A stretch of DNA of 64,000 nt from Candidatus Hydrogenedentota bacterium (lineage in GTDB: Bacteria > Hydrogenedentota > Hydrogenedentia > Hydrogenedentales > SLHB01): positions 124,001-188,000 of the forward strand of contig JADLGB010000216.1 in the NCBI GenBank assembly GCA_020849535.1. Direction: 5' to 3'. This document shows positions 17,080-26,700 of this stretch, piece after piece. Both the position numbers and the translations under genes were made by a program. Every line of letters starts with the position of its first letter. The stretch's first letter is position 1. The notes under the pieces are model-generated. The model had not been told where the DNA came from, did no database searches, and saw nothing but the letters and a program-made list of their open reading frames with translations.

Positions 17080-18261
17080 TTACCCCCGCTCCAGAAAGCG
17101 CAGCGCCAGATTGGACATCAGGGTCATAGCAACGGGGATGGGGCGGTCTCCAAAGTTGTAGAGTGGATTGTGCAGGGGCGGATAGGGGTTTCGCGAATCC
17201 GGGTTCACGCCAAGGCAAATGAAAGATCCGGGCACCTTTTGCAGGTAGAACGCGAAGTCCTCGGCGCCCATGTAGGGCGAGGCGATCTCCTGGACGCGAT
17301 CCGTCCCCAGGACCTCCCCGGCTGTTTCGCGAACGAAATCAGTCATGACCGGGTCATTGGAGAGCGGGGGATAGCGATTCTCCGACAATTCCAAGGTTGC
17401 CTTGGCACGAAAGGCCAAGGCTACGTTTTCCGCGATGCGCCGCACGGCATTGGCGATCTTGTCGCGGACCTCCGGGGTGAAGCTGCGGAAGGTCCCTTCC
17501 ATTACCGCCTTTTCTGGGATGATATTAGTGGCTGTGCCCGCGTGAATCTTCCCAATGGTCACGACGCCCGCGTCGTGGGGGTTCAGCTCGCGGCTGACCA
17601 CGGTCTGGAGGGCCGTCGTTATATGCGCGGCAACCATGATCGGATCGATTCCCGCGCCAGGGTCGGCGCCGTGGCAGGCTTTGCCCTCGACCACGATGCG
17701 GAACGTGTCCGCGCCCGCCATGAGCCAGCCGTTGCGCACCCCGATGTTGCCCGCGGGAATGGAGGGCCACCCGTGCAGGGCGAAGACTGCATCGGCGCCG
17801 TCGAGAATGCCTTCCTGCACGATGAAGCGCCCGCCGGCGGCCTCTTCCTCGGCGGGTTGGAAGACGAACTTCACAGTTCCTTTGATGAGGTCCTTGTGAT
17901 GGGCGAGGGTCTTTGCGACGCCGCACAGGCAGGAAGTGTGGCCGTCGTGGCCACAGGCATGCATGCGGTTTGGAATCTTCGATGCGTAAGGGAGGCCTGT
18001 GGCTTCCTGGATTTCGAGCGCGTCCATGTCTGCGCGAAGCACAACCGTCTTGCCCGGTCCGCCATTCAAGGTGGCGACGATGCCGGTGCCCTTCGCGTGT
18101 CCCCGTGTGTATGGAATGCCGGCTTCATCGAGGAAACGGGCCACGCGGTCCGAGGTCCAGTGTTCCTCAAAGCGGATTTCCGGGTGCTCGTGCAATTCGT
18201 GGCGGAGTTGCACAATCTCGGGAGTCAGGCGCTCTATCGTCGCCCGCAAGGATTCGTTCAT
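17080..18261 (-). CDS. M20 family metal-dependent amidohydrolase
   Basis: A 393-residue enzyme of normal length for the M20D / hippurate-hydrolase group (N-acyl amino acid amidohydrolases, including N-acetyl-diaminopimelate deacetylase). Metal-binding and catalytic motifs are intact: VVLRADMDALEIQE, RMHACGHDGHTSCL, VFQPAEEEAAGG, FALHGWPSIPAG and the late YMGAEDFAFYLQ. There is no signal peptide, so it acts in the cytosol, removing an acyl group from an amino acid or peptide-like amide. The exact substrate cannot be told. It lies 42 bp downstream of lptD and upstream of the DUF2905 gene on the same strand. Confidence 0.93.
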   Translation of the reverse strand: MNESLRATIERLTPEIVQLRHELHEHPEIRFEEHWTSDRVARFLDEAGIPYTRGHAKGTGIVATLNGGPGKTVVLRADMDALEIQEATGLPYASKIPNRMHACGHDGHTSCLCGVAKTLAHHKDLIKGTVKFVFQPAEEEAAGGRFIVQEGILDGADAVFALHGWPSIPAGNIGVRNGWLMAGADTFRIVVEGKACHGADPGAGIDPIMVAAHITTALQTVVSRELNPHDAGVVTIGKIHAGTATNIIPEKAVMEGTFRSFTPEVRDKIANAVRRIAENVALAFRAKATLELSENRYPPLSNDPVMTDFVRETAGEVLGTDRVQEIASPYMGAEDFAFYLQKVPGSFICLGVNPDSRNPYPPLHNPLYNFGDRPIPVAMTLMSNLALRFLERG

Positions 18262-18303
18262 GATCGCTCTCGATACGCGATGCCGGGATCGATGCAGGAC
18301 TTG

Positions 18304-21300
18304 TCAGAAACGCAGCCGCGTTCCCGGTATTCCGGTCAGGCTGAATTCCACACCCACGTCCCATCCCGATTCACGTTCGGTTAGGTGTACGGCCCCTTCA
18401 AGGCACTGCAGCACGCGGCGGACTTCGTACCGCTGGCGGTACAACTCGCCGCGTTCGAAGTCATAGCGATGCTCGAAGGCGACCGACCATTTCTCGTTTA
18501 TCTTATAGCCCATGCCGAAGAGGATTTCGCGATTAAAAACCTCGTCCTGAGTCTTGGTGTATGCGAATCCGATGCGCCCGTTCAAGCGGCCTTCATACTC
18601 ACGATCATCGTAGTAGAAGAAGGCGAGCATCCGATCGTAGTCGCCATAGGCCGTGTTGTACTTGTCTGCCGTCTCCTGGTCGAAGGGGCGGTCGAAGAGT
18701 CGTTCGTAAAACTCGATCAGGGCCCGCTGGACGATATAGGGCCGGTCGAGGTCGATATCGCCTTCATTATCGATGCTGTGATGTTCGGCGATGGTCTGCA
18801 CGCCCCAGAGAGGACGCGGCCTCAGGTCCAGCTCGATCTCGTAGTCGCGCGACTTCCGGATTTCATTCGCGAAGTCGTCGCCCGCGTACAGGCTCAAGCG
18901 CGCCACCTGCCACGCCTCGCCCGTCTCGGCGTCGCGGCCCATAACGACATTGTCGATCTTGCTCTCCAGACGGCTGCGTCCATAATAGTTGTCATAGGCG
19001 TCAAAGCGGGGCGTTTCTTCGACTCCCATCGTGGGATCGGGGCGGTAAGAATAGGTCAACGACGGCATGACGATGTGCTTGAAGCTGCTGAAGCCCCAGC
19101 GTCCCGGATACATGCGCTGAAAACGGGTCTGGAGGGTAGAGCCGAGTGTCGTCGTCACACGGGTATCCGATTCGCCCTCGTCGCGCGTCTTGCCGTACCA
19201 CGAGCCCTCCAGTTCAAACCAGGGTACGAGGTTGAGTGCCTGGCCAAGTTCGATGTCATAGCTGACACGCCCGACGTTGACGCTGCGAAGCGAATTCTCG
19301 CCTTCCGTCTCGCGCTCGTTGTAGCCGTTCACGGTGTCGAACGAGACATACAGGCGATCGATGAGCTGCCGCTCCAGAAGGTGGTAGGTGACCTCCGGCA
19401 TGCGTTCCGTCTCGCTCACGAAGTCGCCCGTTGAAACACGCGCCGTTGCCGTGGCGATGTACTCCGGCTTGGTGTGGGTCACATTCACGAAGGTACGCGG
19501 CTGGGCGCGGTCCTTATACAGATCGTAGTAGAAGTCCTTGTAGAACTCGCGGTCCGACCAATGCTCCAACTGCACGAGCATGATGGTGTCCGGCGCCAAT
19601 TCCTGCCGGTGATAGGCCTCGTAGTACCCGCGGTCCTGAGTGGTATAAAGGGTCCGGAATTCGCCCTTGCCGCGGTACAGCAGTTCGGCGGGCGTCTCCA
19701 TGAAGTCATAGCTGCCCTCGAAACCAAATCCGACACCCTCCTCAGTGGTCGGGAACAAGCGGATACCCAGTTCCAGGTGAGGCTTGACGGCGAACTGTTG
19801 TCCGACATTGATGAAGTAACCGAGTTCGGCCTTGTGCCCGCTGTCGAAGTCAAAACCGACGGTGGGGGTGTCGCCGCCTTTGAAGCCCCAGCTTGGCCAC
19901 CACAGAGGCGTGCCCGATCCGCCCAACTCGAGCCGCGCGCTCTTGCCCGTAACGGCTTGACCGTTCTTGATAGTCGCGTCCTTCAGGCGGATGCGGTAGT
20001 ACTCGTGCTCGCAGTCGCAGGTGGTCAACCACAGGTTCTGGCCTCCCACGCCTTCATCGCCTTGCATGAGCAGCTTGTCGCCACCGAAGCGCACCTGCCC
20101 CGCCTGGCCTTCCACGCCGTAGGCCTCGCCGGTCTTTGTGGTGAAGTCATAGACAATGTGGTCCGCCTTGAACGTGCGGGTGGGCTCGATGATCTCGATA
20201 TTCGTCGCATCAAGTTGTCCCAACGAGAGCAGCTTGCGAGCCAGATTCTGCTCGACATCGCCATCGCGCGGAACGAGTGGGGGAGGATTCTGCAGCTCCG
20301 CATCCAGGGGGATCGTGTAGTTGATGGAGTCTGCCCACGCCGTGGAAGCTCCCTGGACGATTTCCACGTTCCCCGTGACTTCGAGTTGGCCCGTGCGCTT
20401 GTCGTAATAGAGCCGGTCGCCGGCGAACTGCACCGTGTCCAGGGTCAGACGGACGTTGCCTTCCGCGAGGAGGATGTTGCCATTGTCCAGAAAGTCCACG
20501 CTGTCCCCCTCGAGATCGCGGAAGGGTTGCGTCCAGTCAGGCGGCTGGAATCCGCCCTCCCCGGAACCGACGTCGAGTCCACCAGTGAGAGAATCTCCCC
20601 CGGAAGGGGCCCGCACAACGCCTTCAAGCGGCGACGCGGAGGGACGCTTGGTCTTTTCTGTAGTTTCCTTGGGCTCAGGCGCGGCCATCGTTACCGGTTG
20701 GTTGCCTCGTATCCGGCTGGTTCGGGGCTGCTTGGTCGAAGACTTGCGCTCGGATGCTTCCACCGCTGGCGCAGGTTGCGCGTCCGCCTTCTCTTCCGCA
20801 ACCTGAGCGGTCTTGACTTCCGCGGGAGCAGTCTCTTCGGCTTTCTCAACCACGGGAGTGGGCTCGGGAGTTGGAGAAGGTTCAGCGGCAGGCGCCGCAG
20901 GTTGGACTTGAGGCGCGGCTTCCTGGACCGGAGCCGCGGGTGCGCTTTCGACGGGAGCCGCTTCGGCCATGACCGGCGCGGGCGCTTCCGGCGCCTCTGC
21001 CTTGGCGGGGACCTCGGACGCGGGAGTGGCAACCGCGGGGGCCGGCTCCGCCGGTGCTTGAACGGCGGTCTCAGGTGCGGGCGCGGGCGTTGGAGTGGCC
21101 GCCACGACAGTATCTGCCGGGGAACCATGGATATACCACGCGCGTTCGCGTGGCGCGAGTGCGACCAGGATGCCCTCGGCCGACACGAGGCCGCGAGCTT
21201 CGGCACTGATAGGTTTGGTGCCCGCTGGTGCTAGCGTCAGGTCGAAAGCCTCCACGGCGCCTTCTGTCAACACGAAGATCTGCGCACCCGACGCCGCCGC

Positions 21301-22035
21301 GTCATAGACGCGCAGTTCGCGTTTAGCCACTTCAGCGCCCGACTTAGCGTCCACGAGGGTGATTCCAGCTTTGGATGCGACTACAAAACGGTCACCCGTA
21401 AGTGCGAAGACCGCTTGGGGACCTTCCAGGACGGGCACTTTGGCGATGGGGGTCTGCGAGCCGCTGGTATACAGCAAGAGCGCCGCGGGAGTACGGGTGG
21501 TCACGGCGAGAAACGACTCAGACGCCGCCACACTGCTAGGCACGCTGGACACGCCTTCGATGAGGGTAGGGCTGTCCAGATGCGCCGGATCGATCAATGT
21601 CACGCAATCCCCAAAACTGTTGGCGACAGCGAAACCGCCACCCGGCAGCGCACTGACGTCATCCGAGCTGCCTTTCCCTGGTACGCTGCCGATGATGGAC
21701 AAGTCCGCCGCGCGGATCAGCGTCACAGAGTTGGCCTTTCGGCTCACGCACGCGAGCGTTGTCGAATCGGCAGACAGGGCCAGGGAAGCCGGTCCCTCGG
21801 GGAGGGCGACTTTCGCACCAACGAGGCCGGTCGCCAAGTCGACTTTCCAGACTTCATTGAGGTCATTGACGGACACATACAAGGTCTTCTGGGTTGCGTC
21901 GATCACACCGTCGCGCAGAACGCCGTCCGCCTCGTGCCGGGCAAAAGGTTCCTGAGCGAGGGCAGCCAGCGCCGCAATGGAAAGCACCGCAGTCAAAGCA
22001 GCGCGAGAAGTACGCGAAAACACCTCAATTCTCAC
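18304..22035 (-). CDS. lptD: LptD-like LPS-assembly outer-membrane protein with N-terminal propeller
   Basis: A 1243-residue exported protein (signal peptide ending near LAALAQ). Residues about 30-310 form a YVTN/NHL-type beta-propeller (TLYVSVNDLNEVWKVDLATG, LALSADSTTLACVSRKANS). A Pro/Ala/Glu-rich linker covers about 310-470. An OstA/LptA-like jellyroll follows from about 505 (NILLAEGNVRLTLDTVQFAG, GQLEVTGNVEIVQG), and then the LptD barrel (TTCDCEHEYYRIRLKDA, TPLWWPSWGFKGGD), ending in ...IPGTRLRF with the terminal Phe typical of BAM substrates. Cysteines in TTCDC and near the end (VLQCLEG) match the positions of LptD disulfide partners. LptD inserts lipopolysaccharide into the outer leaflet. 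The propeller and linker are an unusual addition; canonical LptD is about 780 residues. Confidence 0.88.
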   Translation of the reverse strand: MRIEVFSRTSRAALTAVLSIAALAALAQEPFARHEADGVLRDGVIDATQKTLYVSVNDLNEVWKVDLATGLVGAKVALPEGPASLALSADSTTLACVSRKANSVTLIRAADLSIIGSVPGKGSSDDVSALPGGGFAVANSFGDCVTLIDPAHLDSPTLIEGVSSVPSSVAASESFLAVTTRTPAALLLYTSGSQTPIAKVPVLEGPQAVFALTGDRFVVASKAGITLVDAKSGAEVAKRELRVYDAAASGAQIFVLTEGAVEAFDLTLAPAGTKPISAEARGLVSAEGILVALAPRERAWYIHGSPADTVVAATPTPAPAPETAVQAPAEPAPAVATPASEVPAKAEAPEAPAPVMAEAAPVESAPAAPVQEAAPQVQPAAPAAEPSPTPEPTPVVEKAEETAPAEVKTAQVAEEKADAQPAPAVEASERKSSTKQPRTSRIRGNQPVTMAAPEPKETTEKTKRPSASPLEGVVRAPSGGDSLTGGLDVGSGEGGFQPPDWTQPFRDLEGDSVDFLDNGNILLAEGNVRLTLDTVQFAGDRLYYDKRTGQLEVTGNVEIVQGASTAWADSINYTIPLDAELQNPPPLVPRDGDVEQNLARKLLSLGQLDATNIEIIEPTRTFKADHIVYDFTTKTGEAYGVEGQAGQVRFGGDKLLMQGDEGVGGQNLWLTTCDCEHEYYRIRLKDATIKNGQAVTGKSARLELGGSGTPLWWPSWGFKGGDTPTVGFDFDSGHKAELGYFINVGQQFAVKPHLELGIRLFPTTEEGVGFGFEGSYDFMETPAELLYRGKGEFRTLYTTQDRGYYEAYHRQELAPDTIMLVQLEHWSDREFYKDFYYDLYKDRAQPRTFVNVTHTKPEYIATATARVSTGDFVSETERMPEVTYHLLERQLIDRLYVSFDTVNGYNERETEGENSLRSVNVGRVSYDIELGQALNLVPWFELEGSWYGKTRDEGESDTRVTTTLGSTLQTRFQRMYPGRWGFSSFKHIVMPSLTYSYRPDPTMGVEETPRFDAYDNYYGRSRLESKIDNVVMGRDAETGEAWQVARLSLYAGDDFANEIRKSRDYEIELDLRPRPLWGVQTIAEHHSIDNEGDIDLDRPYIVQRALIEFYERLFDRPFDQETADKYNTAYGDYDRMLAFFYYDDREYEGRLNGRIGFAYTKTQDEVFNREILFGMGYKINEKWSVAFEHRYDFERGELYRQRYEVRRVLQCLEGAVHLTERESGWDVGVEFSLTGIPGTRLRF

Positions 22036-22038
22036 CGA

Positions 22039-22308
22039 TTACCTCCCCGGGATTACGGTCCAAAAGGCCGCCACCGGTTTGTTTGATTGCACGCGGTCCC
22101 GTTCCTGAGGTTGCGCGGCGGCAGGGGCCGCCGGAGCGGGTTGATCGTTTGCCTTGGGCGCCTGCGCAGGCGGAGCGGGTGCGGCCGGCTGCGGGGCGAC
22201 TGGGGCCGGCTGACCGGGCGCCCCCAATTCCGATTGCGAAACGGTCCCTTGGGGCTGCTGCGCCAGAACCAGCACGCCGAGCATAGCCGCCGTCAATAGC
22301 TTGACCAT
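22039..22308 (-). CDS. Small secreted Pro/Ala/Gln-rich protein upstream of lptD
   Basis: An 89-residue protein from ATG 22308 (MVKLLTAAMLGVLVLAQ). A short hydrophobic signal is followed by an almost pure Ala-Pro-Gln segment and the tail VAAFWTVIPGR. Its stop is 3 bp from the lptD start, so the two are almost certainly one transcript. No family is recognised. It may be a disordered periplasmic partner of the equally Pro-rich linker in the LptD fusion; that is a guess from position and composition. Confidence 0.65.
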   Translation of the reverse strand: MVKLLTAAMLGVLVLAQQPQGTVSQSELGAPGQPAPVAPQPAAPAPPAQAPKANDQPAPAAPAAAQPQERDRVQSNKPVAAFWTVIPGR

Positions 22309-22374
22309 AATGTGTGTTCTCCCCGTCAACGCCGGATCGGAACGCCTCGCCGGTCCGGTGTCCGCACGCGACAC

Positions 22375-23316
22375 TTATCTGACCGCCACGGAGTTCATGA
22401 AGGCCACGGTTTCCTCGAAGGATCGCACGCCCTCGGCGCCGCCCATGGCTTGTACAGTGAGCGCTCCCACCGCATTGGCGAGGCGCGCCGATTCCAACAC
22501 GCTCCAGCCCTTCAGGTATCCGAACAGAAAGCCGCCGCACGCGGCGTCGCCAGCACCCGTCGTGTCCCGCACTTCCACGTTGTGCGCGGGCAAATAGTGT
22601 GTTTCCGTGCCTTGCTTCACAAACAGGCCGCGTTCACCGAGCTTGACGAGGGCGATAACCGGCCCGAACCCGCAATAGAATTCCGCAATCTCTTCCGGCT
22701 CTTGTTTGCCGGTGTACATGCGAGCTTCTTCGAGACTCGACATCACAATGTCGAGATGGGGCAACGCATGCTCGATCCGTGAGAGCCACCGTCCACCGCC
22801 GTCGTAACATGTGTCCATGGATGTCGTCAAGCCGAGATCGTGGGCCTTCTTCAAAACTCTGCCGATTGGCTCGCCGTCCAGGCTGGGGGTCACCGAAGGG
22901 CCGCCCCAGTGAAGGTGTCGGCCTTGCGTGAAGAAACCGAAGTCGATGTCTCCTTCGCGCAATGAATGGCTGCACCCCGCATGATGCAGGAAAGTGCGCT
23001 CGCCATCCTCGCTTACCAGCACGACGGTTGCCGCGGTTCCTTCTCCGTTGCCGCGCTTCACCTGGTCCACGTTCACTCCGGATCCCGCCAGCGCCCCGTG
23101 GACATAGTCGCCAAACCCGTCCCGTCCCAGCGCACCAATGAATGCCGCGGAACCGCCCAGGGCGGAGAACACGGAGGCTGTAACGGCCGCCAATCCGCCA
23201 AGATGTATCTCCAAATGAGGCACCAAGGCAAGCTTGCCGCGCTCTGGAAGGGATTCCACCGGGCGGACCATCACGTCCGCGCAGGCCAATCCCAGGGAAA
23301 GCAAATCAAACTTCAT
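22375..23316 (-). CDS. PfkB family sugar kinase
   Basis: A 313-residue ribokinase-type kinase starting at ATG 23316 (MKFDLLSLGLACADVMV). The N-terminal signature IHLGGLAAVTASVFSALG and the C-terminal active-site motif DTTGAGDAACGGFLFGYL, with the catalytic Asp and anion hole, are intact. It phosphorylates a sugar, nucleoside or similar small alcohol in the cytosol; the substrate cannot be read. It precedes the small secreted protein and lptD on the same strand with a 66-bp gap, so co-transcription is possible but functional linkage is not obvious. Confidence 0.92.
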   Translation of the reverse strand: MKFDLLSLGLACADVMVRPVESLPERGKLALVPHLEIHLGGLAAVTASVFSALGGSAAFIGALGRDGFGDYVHGALAGSGVNVDQVKRGNGEGTAATVVLVSEDGERTFLHHAGCSHSLREGDIDFGFFTQGRHLHWGGPSVTPSLDGEPIGRVLKKAHDLGLTTSMDTCYDGGGRWLSRIEHALPHLDIVMSSLEEARMYTGKQEPEEIAEFYCGFGPVIALVKLGERGLFVKQGTETHYLPAHNVEVRDTTGAGDAACGGFLFGYLKGWSVLESARLANAVGALTVQAMGGAEGVRSFEETVAFMNSVAVR

Positions 23317-23765
23317 GCAAGGACCTCGCAACACACCTCGAACTCAGTAGGGCCCACGGCGGCGAGTATACCATGGCCCAGAAGCCCGAACAACGTGCCG
23401 CAAGCATGGCGGCGCCGTCGCTAATCGCCCGCGCGCGCGGGGTTTAGGAGGGTGGGTTTTCCAACCCGCCATTGCCGGGTGCCGTTGAGGGAACCTGAAC
23501 CAGCCAGGAGAATGTGCCGGGCGGATTTGCCTCGGAAAACCATGCCGCATCGCACAGTGGGTGGTGTGGCGGACAGCAATCTCCGCCCTCCAAGAGAGCA
23601 TGTGTTGACATGTCCCGGCCACGTCAGGATACTCTCACGCGGGGCTGTCCCGGAAGGCTGGAGTCGTCTACTGAATTCCTGTGAGGCGGATCGTAGCACC
23701 GGTAATATGGGTCGAACAGTTTCGACGCGGCCACAGCAGACACATCAAATCCCGGTACCACTTGT
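23317..23765. other. Spacer between PfkB kinase and NRPS genes
   Basis: No gene is seen. A small palindrome (GGGTTTTCCAACCC, about 23454-23467) sits among GC-rich repeat-like sequence with CCGCCATTGCCGGG. No clear promoter for the NRPS gene was found. Confidence 0.4.
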
Positions 23766-26700
23766 ATGTTCGACGGACCAGACAAATGCGAGTTGACGCC
23801 CCTGCAATCCCTCTTCTGGGCGGGGCAGCAGATTCATGAGGGGCTGCCGCTGTACAACATGGCGCATCTCTTCACGTTGCGTGGGCAGGTCGAGCCGTTG
23901 CTCTTTCAACGCGCGTTTCAGCACGTGATAGACGCGTCTGATGCCTTGCGCCTGGTTTTCGCGGAACAGGAAGGGCGCGTATACCAAAAAGCTTTGCCCC
24001 GATTTCCGTTTGGCGTGGCGGTTGTCGATTTCAGGAGCGTACCTGACCCGGACTGCGCGGCGCGGGCCTGGGCCTATGAACGCGCCCGGCGAGTGTTCGA
24101 CCTGGAGCGCTGTGCCTTTGATTGTGCTCTGTTGGTTACAGGTCCCGGCAGGCAGTTCTGGTTCCTGAATCAGCACCACATCATCTGCGATGCGTCGTCC
24201 ACGTCACTGGTGTTTGAGCGATTCGCGGCGGCGTATGAGGCGCTCGCTTCCGGGTCCACGCCGGATGGACTCGAGTCTCCCACGTTCCTCGACTATGTCA
24301 GGGAACTCCCACCGCCGGACGCGTCGCGCGAAGTGTACTGGCGGGATCGAATGCAGGATGCGTTGCAGCCGCTCTCATTCTATGGCCGGCGAGGAAAGGG
24401 ACTACCCGCGCGCCACGTGCGCACTTCGTGTGAACTCGGCGAAGAGCGATCGCAACGGCTTCGCGCACTCGCCTCGCGCGATGACGTGTTTCGCAAGACG
24501 GCAAACGTGTCGCTGTTCAATACGATGGCCGCCATTCTTATGACATTTCTTTACCGGATCACCGGTGAGCGGATGCTAGCCGTGGGCATGCCCTATCACA
24601 ATCGCGAGACGGACATTCAAAAGTGCACTGCGGGCCTCTTCATCGACGTGCTCCCGCTGCCCTGCGAGATTGACTCCCTGGAGAGTTTCGTGTCTCTCGT
24701 GCGGCGCGTCGGTGACGAGGCAGTCGAAAGCGTGAAGAGTCGGCCCTTTTCCGGTGTGCCGGGAATTGGTACGCAACCGTTTGATGTGCTTTTCAATTTT
24801 CAGATCGCCCAGTTCGCGACCTTCAACGATTTACCGGTGGACCAGGAGTGGATTCAACCCGGATATGGAACAGAACGGTTTGTGTTCCAAGTTCACGACT
24901 TCACGCGCACCGGTGCGCTTTCCCTCTATCTGGACTTCGATGTGGACTTGTTTGACGAGGCCCTGCGCGCGCGCGCCGCGCGGCACTTGCTCCATTTGAT
25001 CGATGCCGTGCTCGAGAATCCTGAAGCCCCCTTATCCTCATTGAATGTCCTTCGTGCGGACGAACGCGCCCAACTCATCACCGGCTTCAACGAAACGGCG
25101 CGGGCTCTTCCAGTGCCCGCCACAATTCCGCCTCTGTTCGAGTCGGTTGTTGACAAGACTCCCGATGCAATGGCCGTGCGATATGGTGATTCGAGTCTGA
25201 CCTACCGGTTACTGAATGAGCGCGCGAACCGGTTGGCGCATCGTCTTCAACGCGAAGGGATTGGGCCGGATGTCCCCGTGGGGCTTTGTATAGAGCGATC
25301 CGCCAACTTAATTGTGGCGATGCTCGGCATTCTGAAGGCCGGCGGCGCCTACGTGCCCCTGGACTCGACGTATCCCGAGCACCGCATCGCTCTCATGATG
25401 ACGGAGGCGGGGTTTCCAGTCCTCATCACACAGCGCTCTCTGCTGGATCGCTTGCCGCCGTTCGATGGCTGCACCATTTGCGTCGAAGATGTGATGGACA
25501 ATGCGTCCTTGCCGGTCACAAATCCCACTTGTCCGGCCGAGCCGCGGCACCTCGCGTATGTCATGTACACGTCAGGCAGCACCGGCATGCCGAAAGGCGT
25601 CATGATCCCGCACCGGGCCATCGTCCGCTTGGTGCTGAACACTGATTACGTGGATTTGAACCCCGAGGACCGCGTGGCCCAAGCCTCGAATGCCTCATTT
25701 GACGCGGCGACGTTTGAAATCTGGGGCGCGCTGCTCAACGGCGCGCAGTTGGTAGGCGTTTCGCAGGAGACGGCCTTGTCTCCCCAGGGCCTGAGTGACT
25801 TCCTACGAGCGGAATCCATTTCGACCCTGTTTCTGACGACGGCGTTGTTCAACCAGATTGCCCTCCTCCGGCCCGAGGCGTTTTCGTCGCTTCGTTATAT
25901 GCTGTTTGGCGGCGAAGCGTGCGACCCGCGGTGCGTGCGGCGCGTGCTGGAAAGCGCGCCTCCGCAGAATCTTCTGCATGTGTATGGGCCGACAGAGAGC
26001 ACGACTTTCACGACGTGGCATCGCGTGGAGCGCGTTCCCGAAGATGCGTTGACCGTGCCCATTGGGCGGCCGATTGCGAACACGCAGTGCTACTTGCTTG
26101 CCGAAGACCTGCAGCCTTCTCCGCTTGGCGTGCCCGGCGAGTTGTGCATCGGCGGGATCGGGCTTGCGTGCGGTTACTTCAAACGTCCGGACCTCAGCTC
26201 CGAATCGTTTGTCGCGGATCCGTTCCACGCAGGGGAAGTCTTGTATCGCACCGGCGACCTCGTGCGGCGATTGGACGACGGTGCCATCGAGTTCATCGGG
26301 CGCAAGGACGGCCAAATCAAGCTGCGGGGGTTCCGCATCGAGTTGGGCGAGATCGAGTCCGCCCTCCATGCCGTGCCGGGCATACGCGAATGTTGCGTTA
26401 TTCTGCGTGAAGATCAGCCGGGCAACAAACAGATCGTGGCGTATATTGTCCCGGCGCAGGCGGAAGCACTGGAAACCGCGTCGCTTCGCACGTCGCTCGG
26501 AGAGACATTGCCCGAGTATATGGTGCCGCGTGCAATCGTCTTCATGGAAGCGCTTCCGCTGACACCGAATGCGAAGGTGGACAAGCGCGCGCTGCCCGTG
26601 CCCGGCCATGACGCTGTGGATTCCTCGCTGGTCGCACCTCGCACCCCACTGGAGACCGATATTGCCAGGCTTTGGTCGGATGCCCTCGGGGGCCGGCCCG

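Noticed and set aside
19474..21234. 586-codon open frame antisense to lptD
   Set aside because: The opposite strand encodes a clear signal peptide, propeller and LptD domains. The antisense product has no family features and reflects the high GC content.
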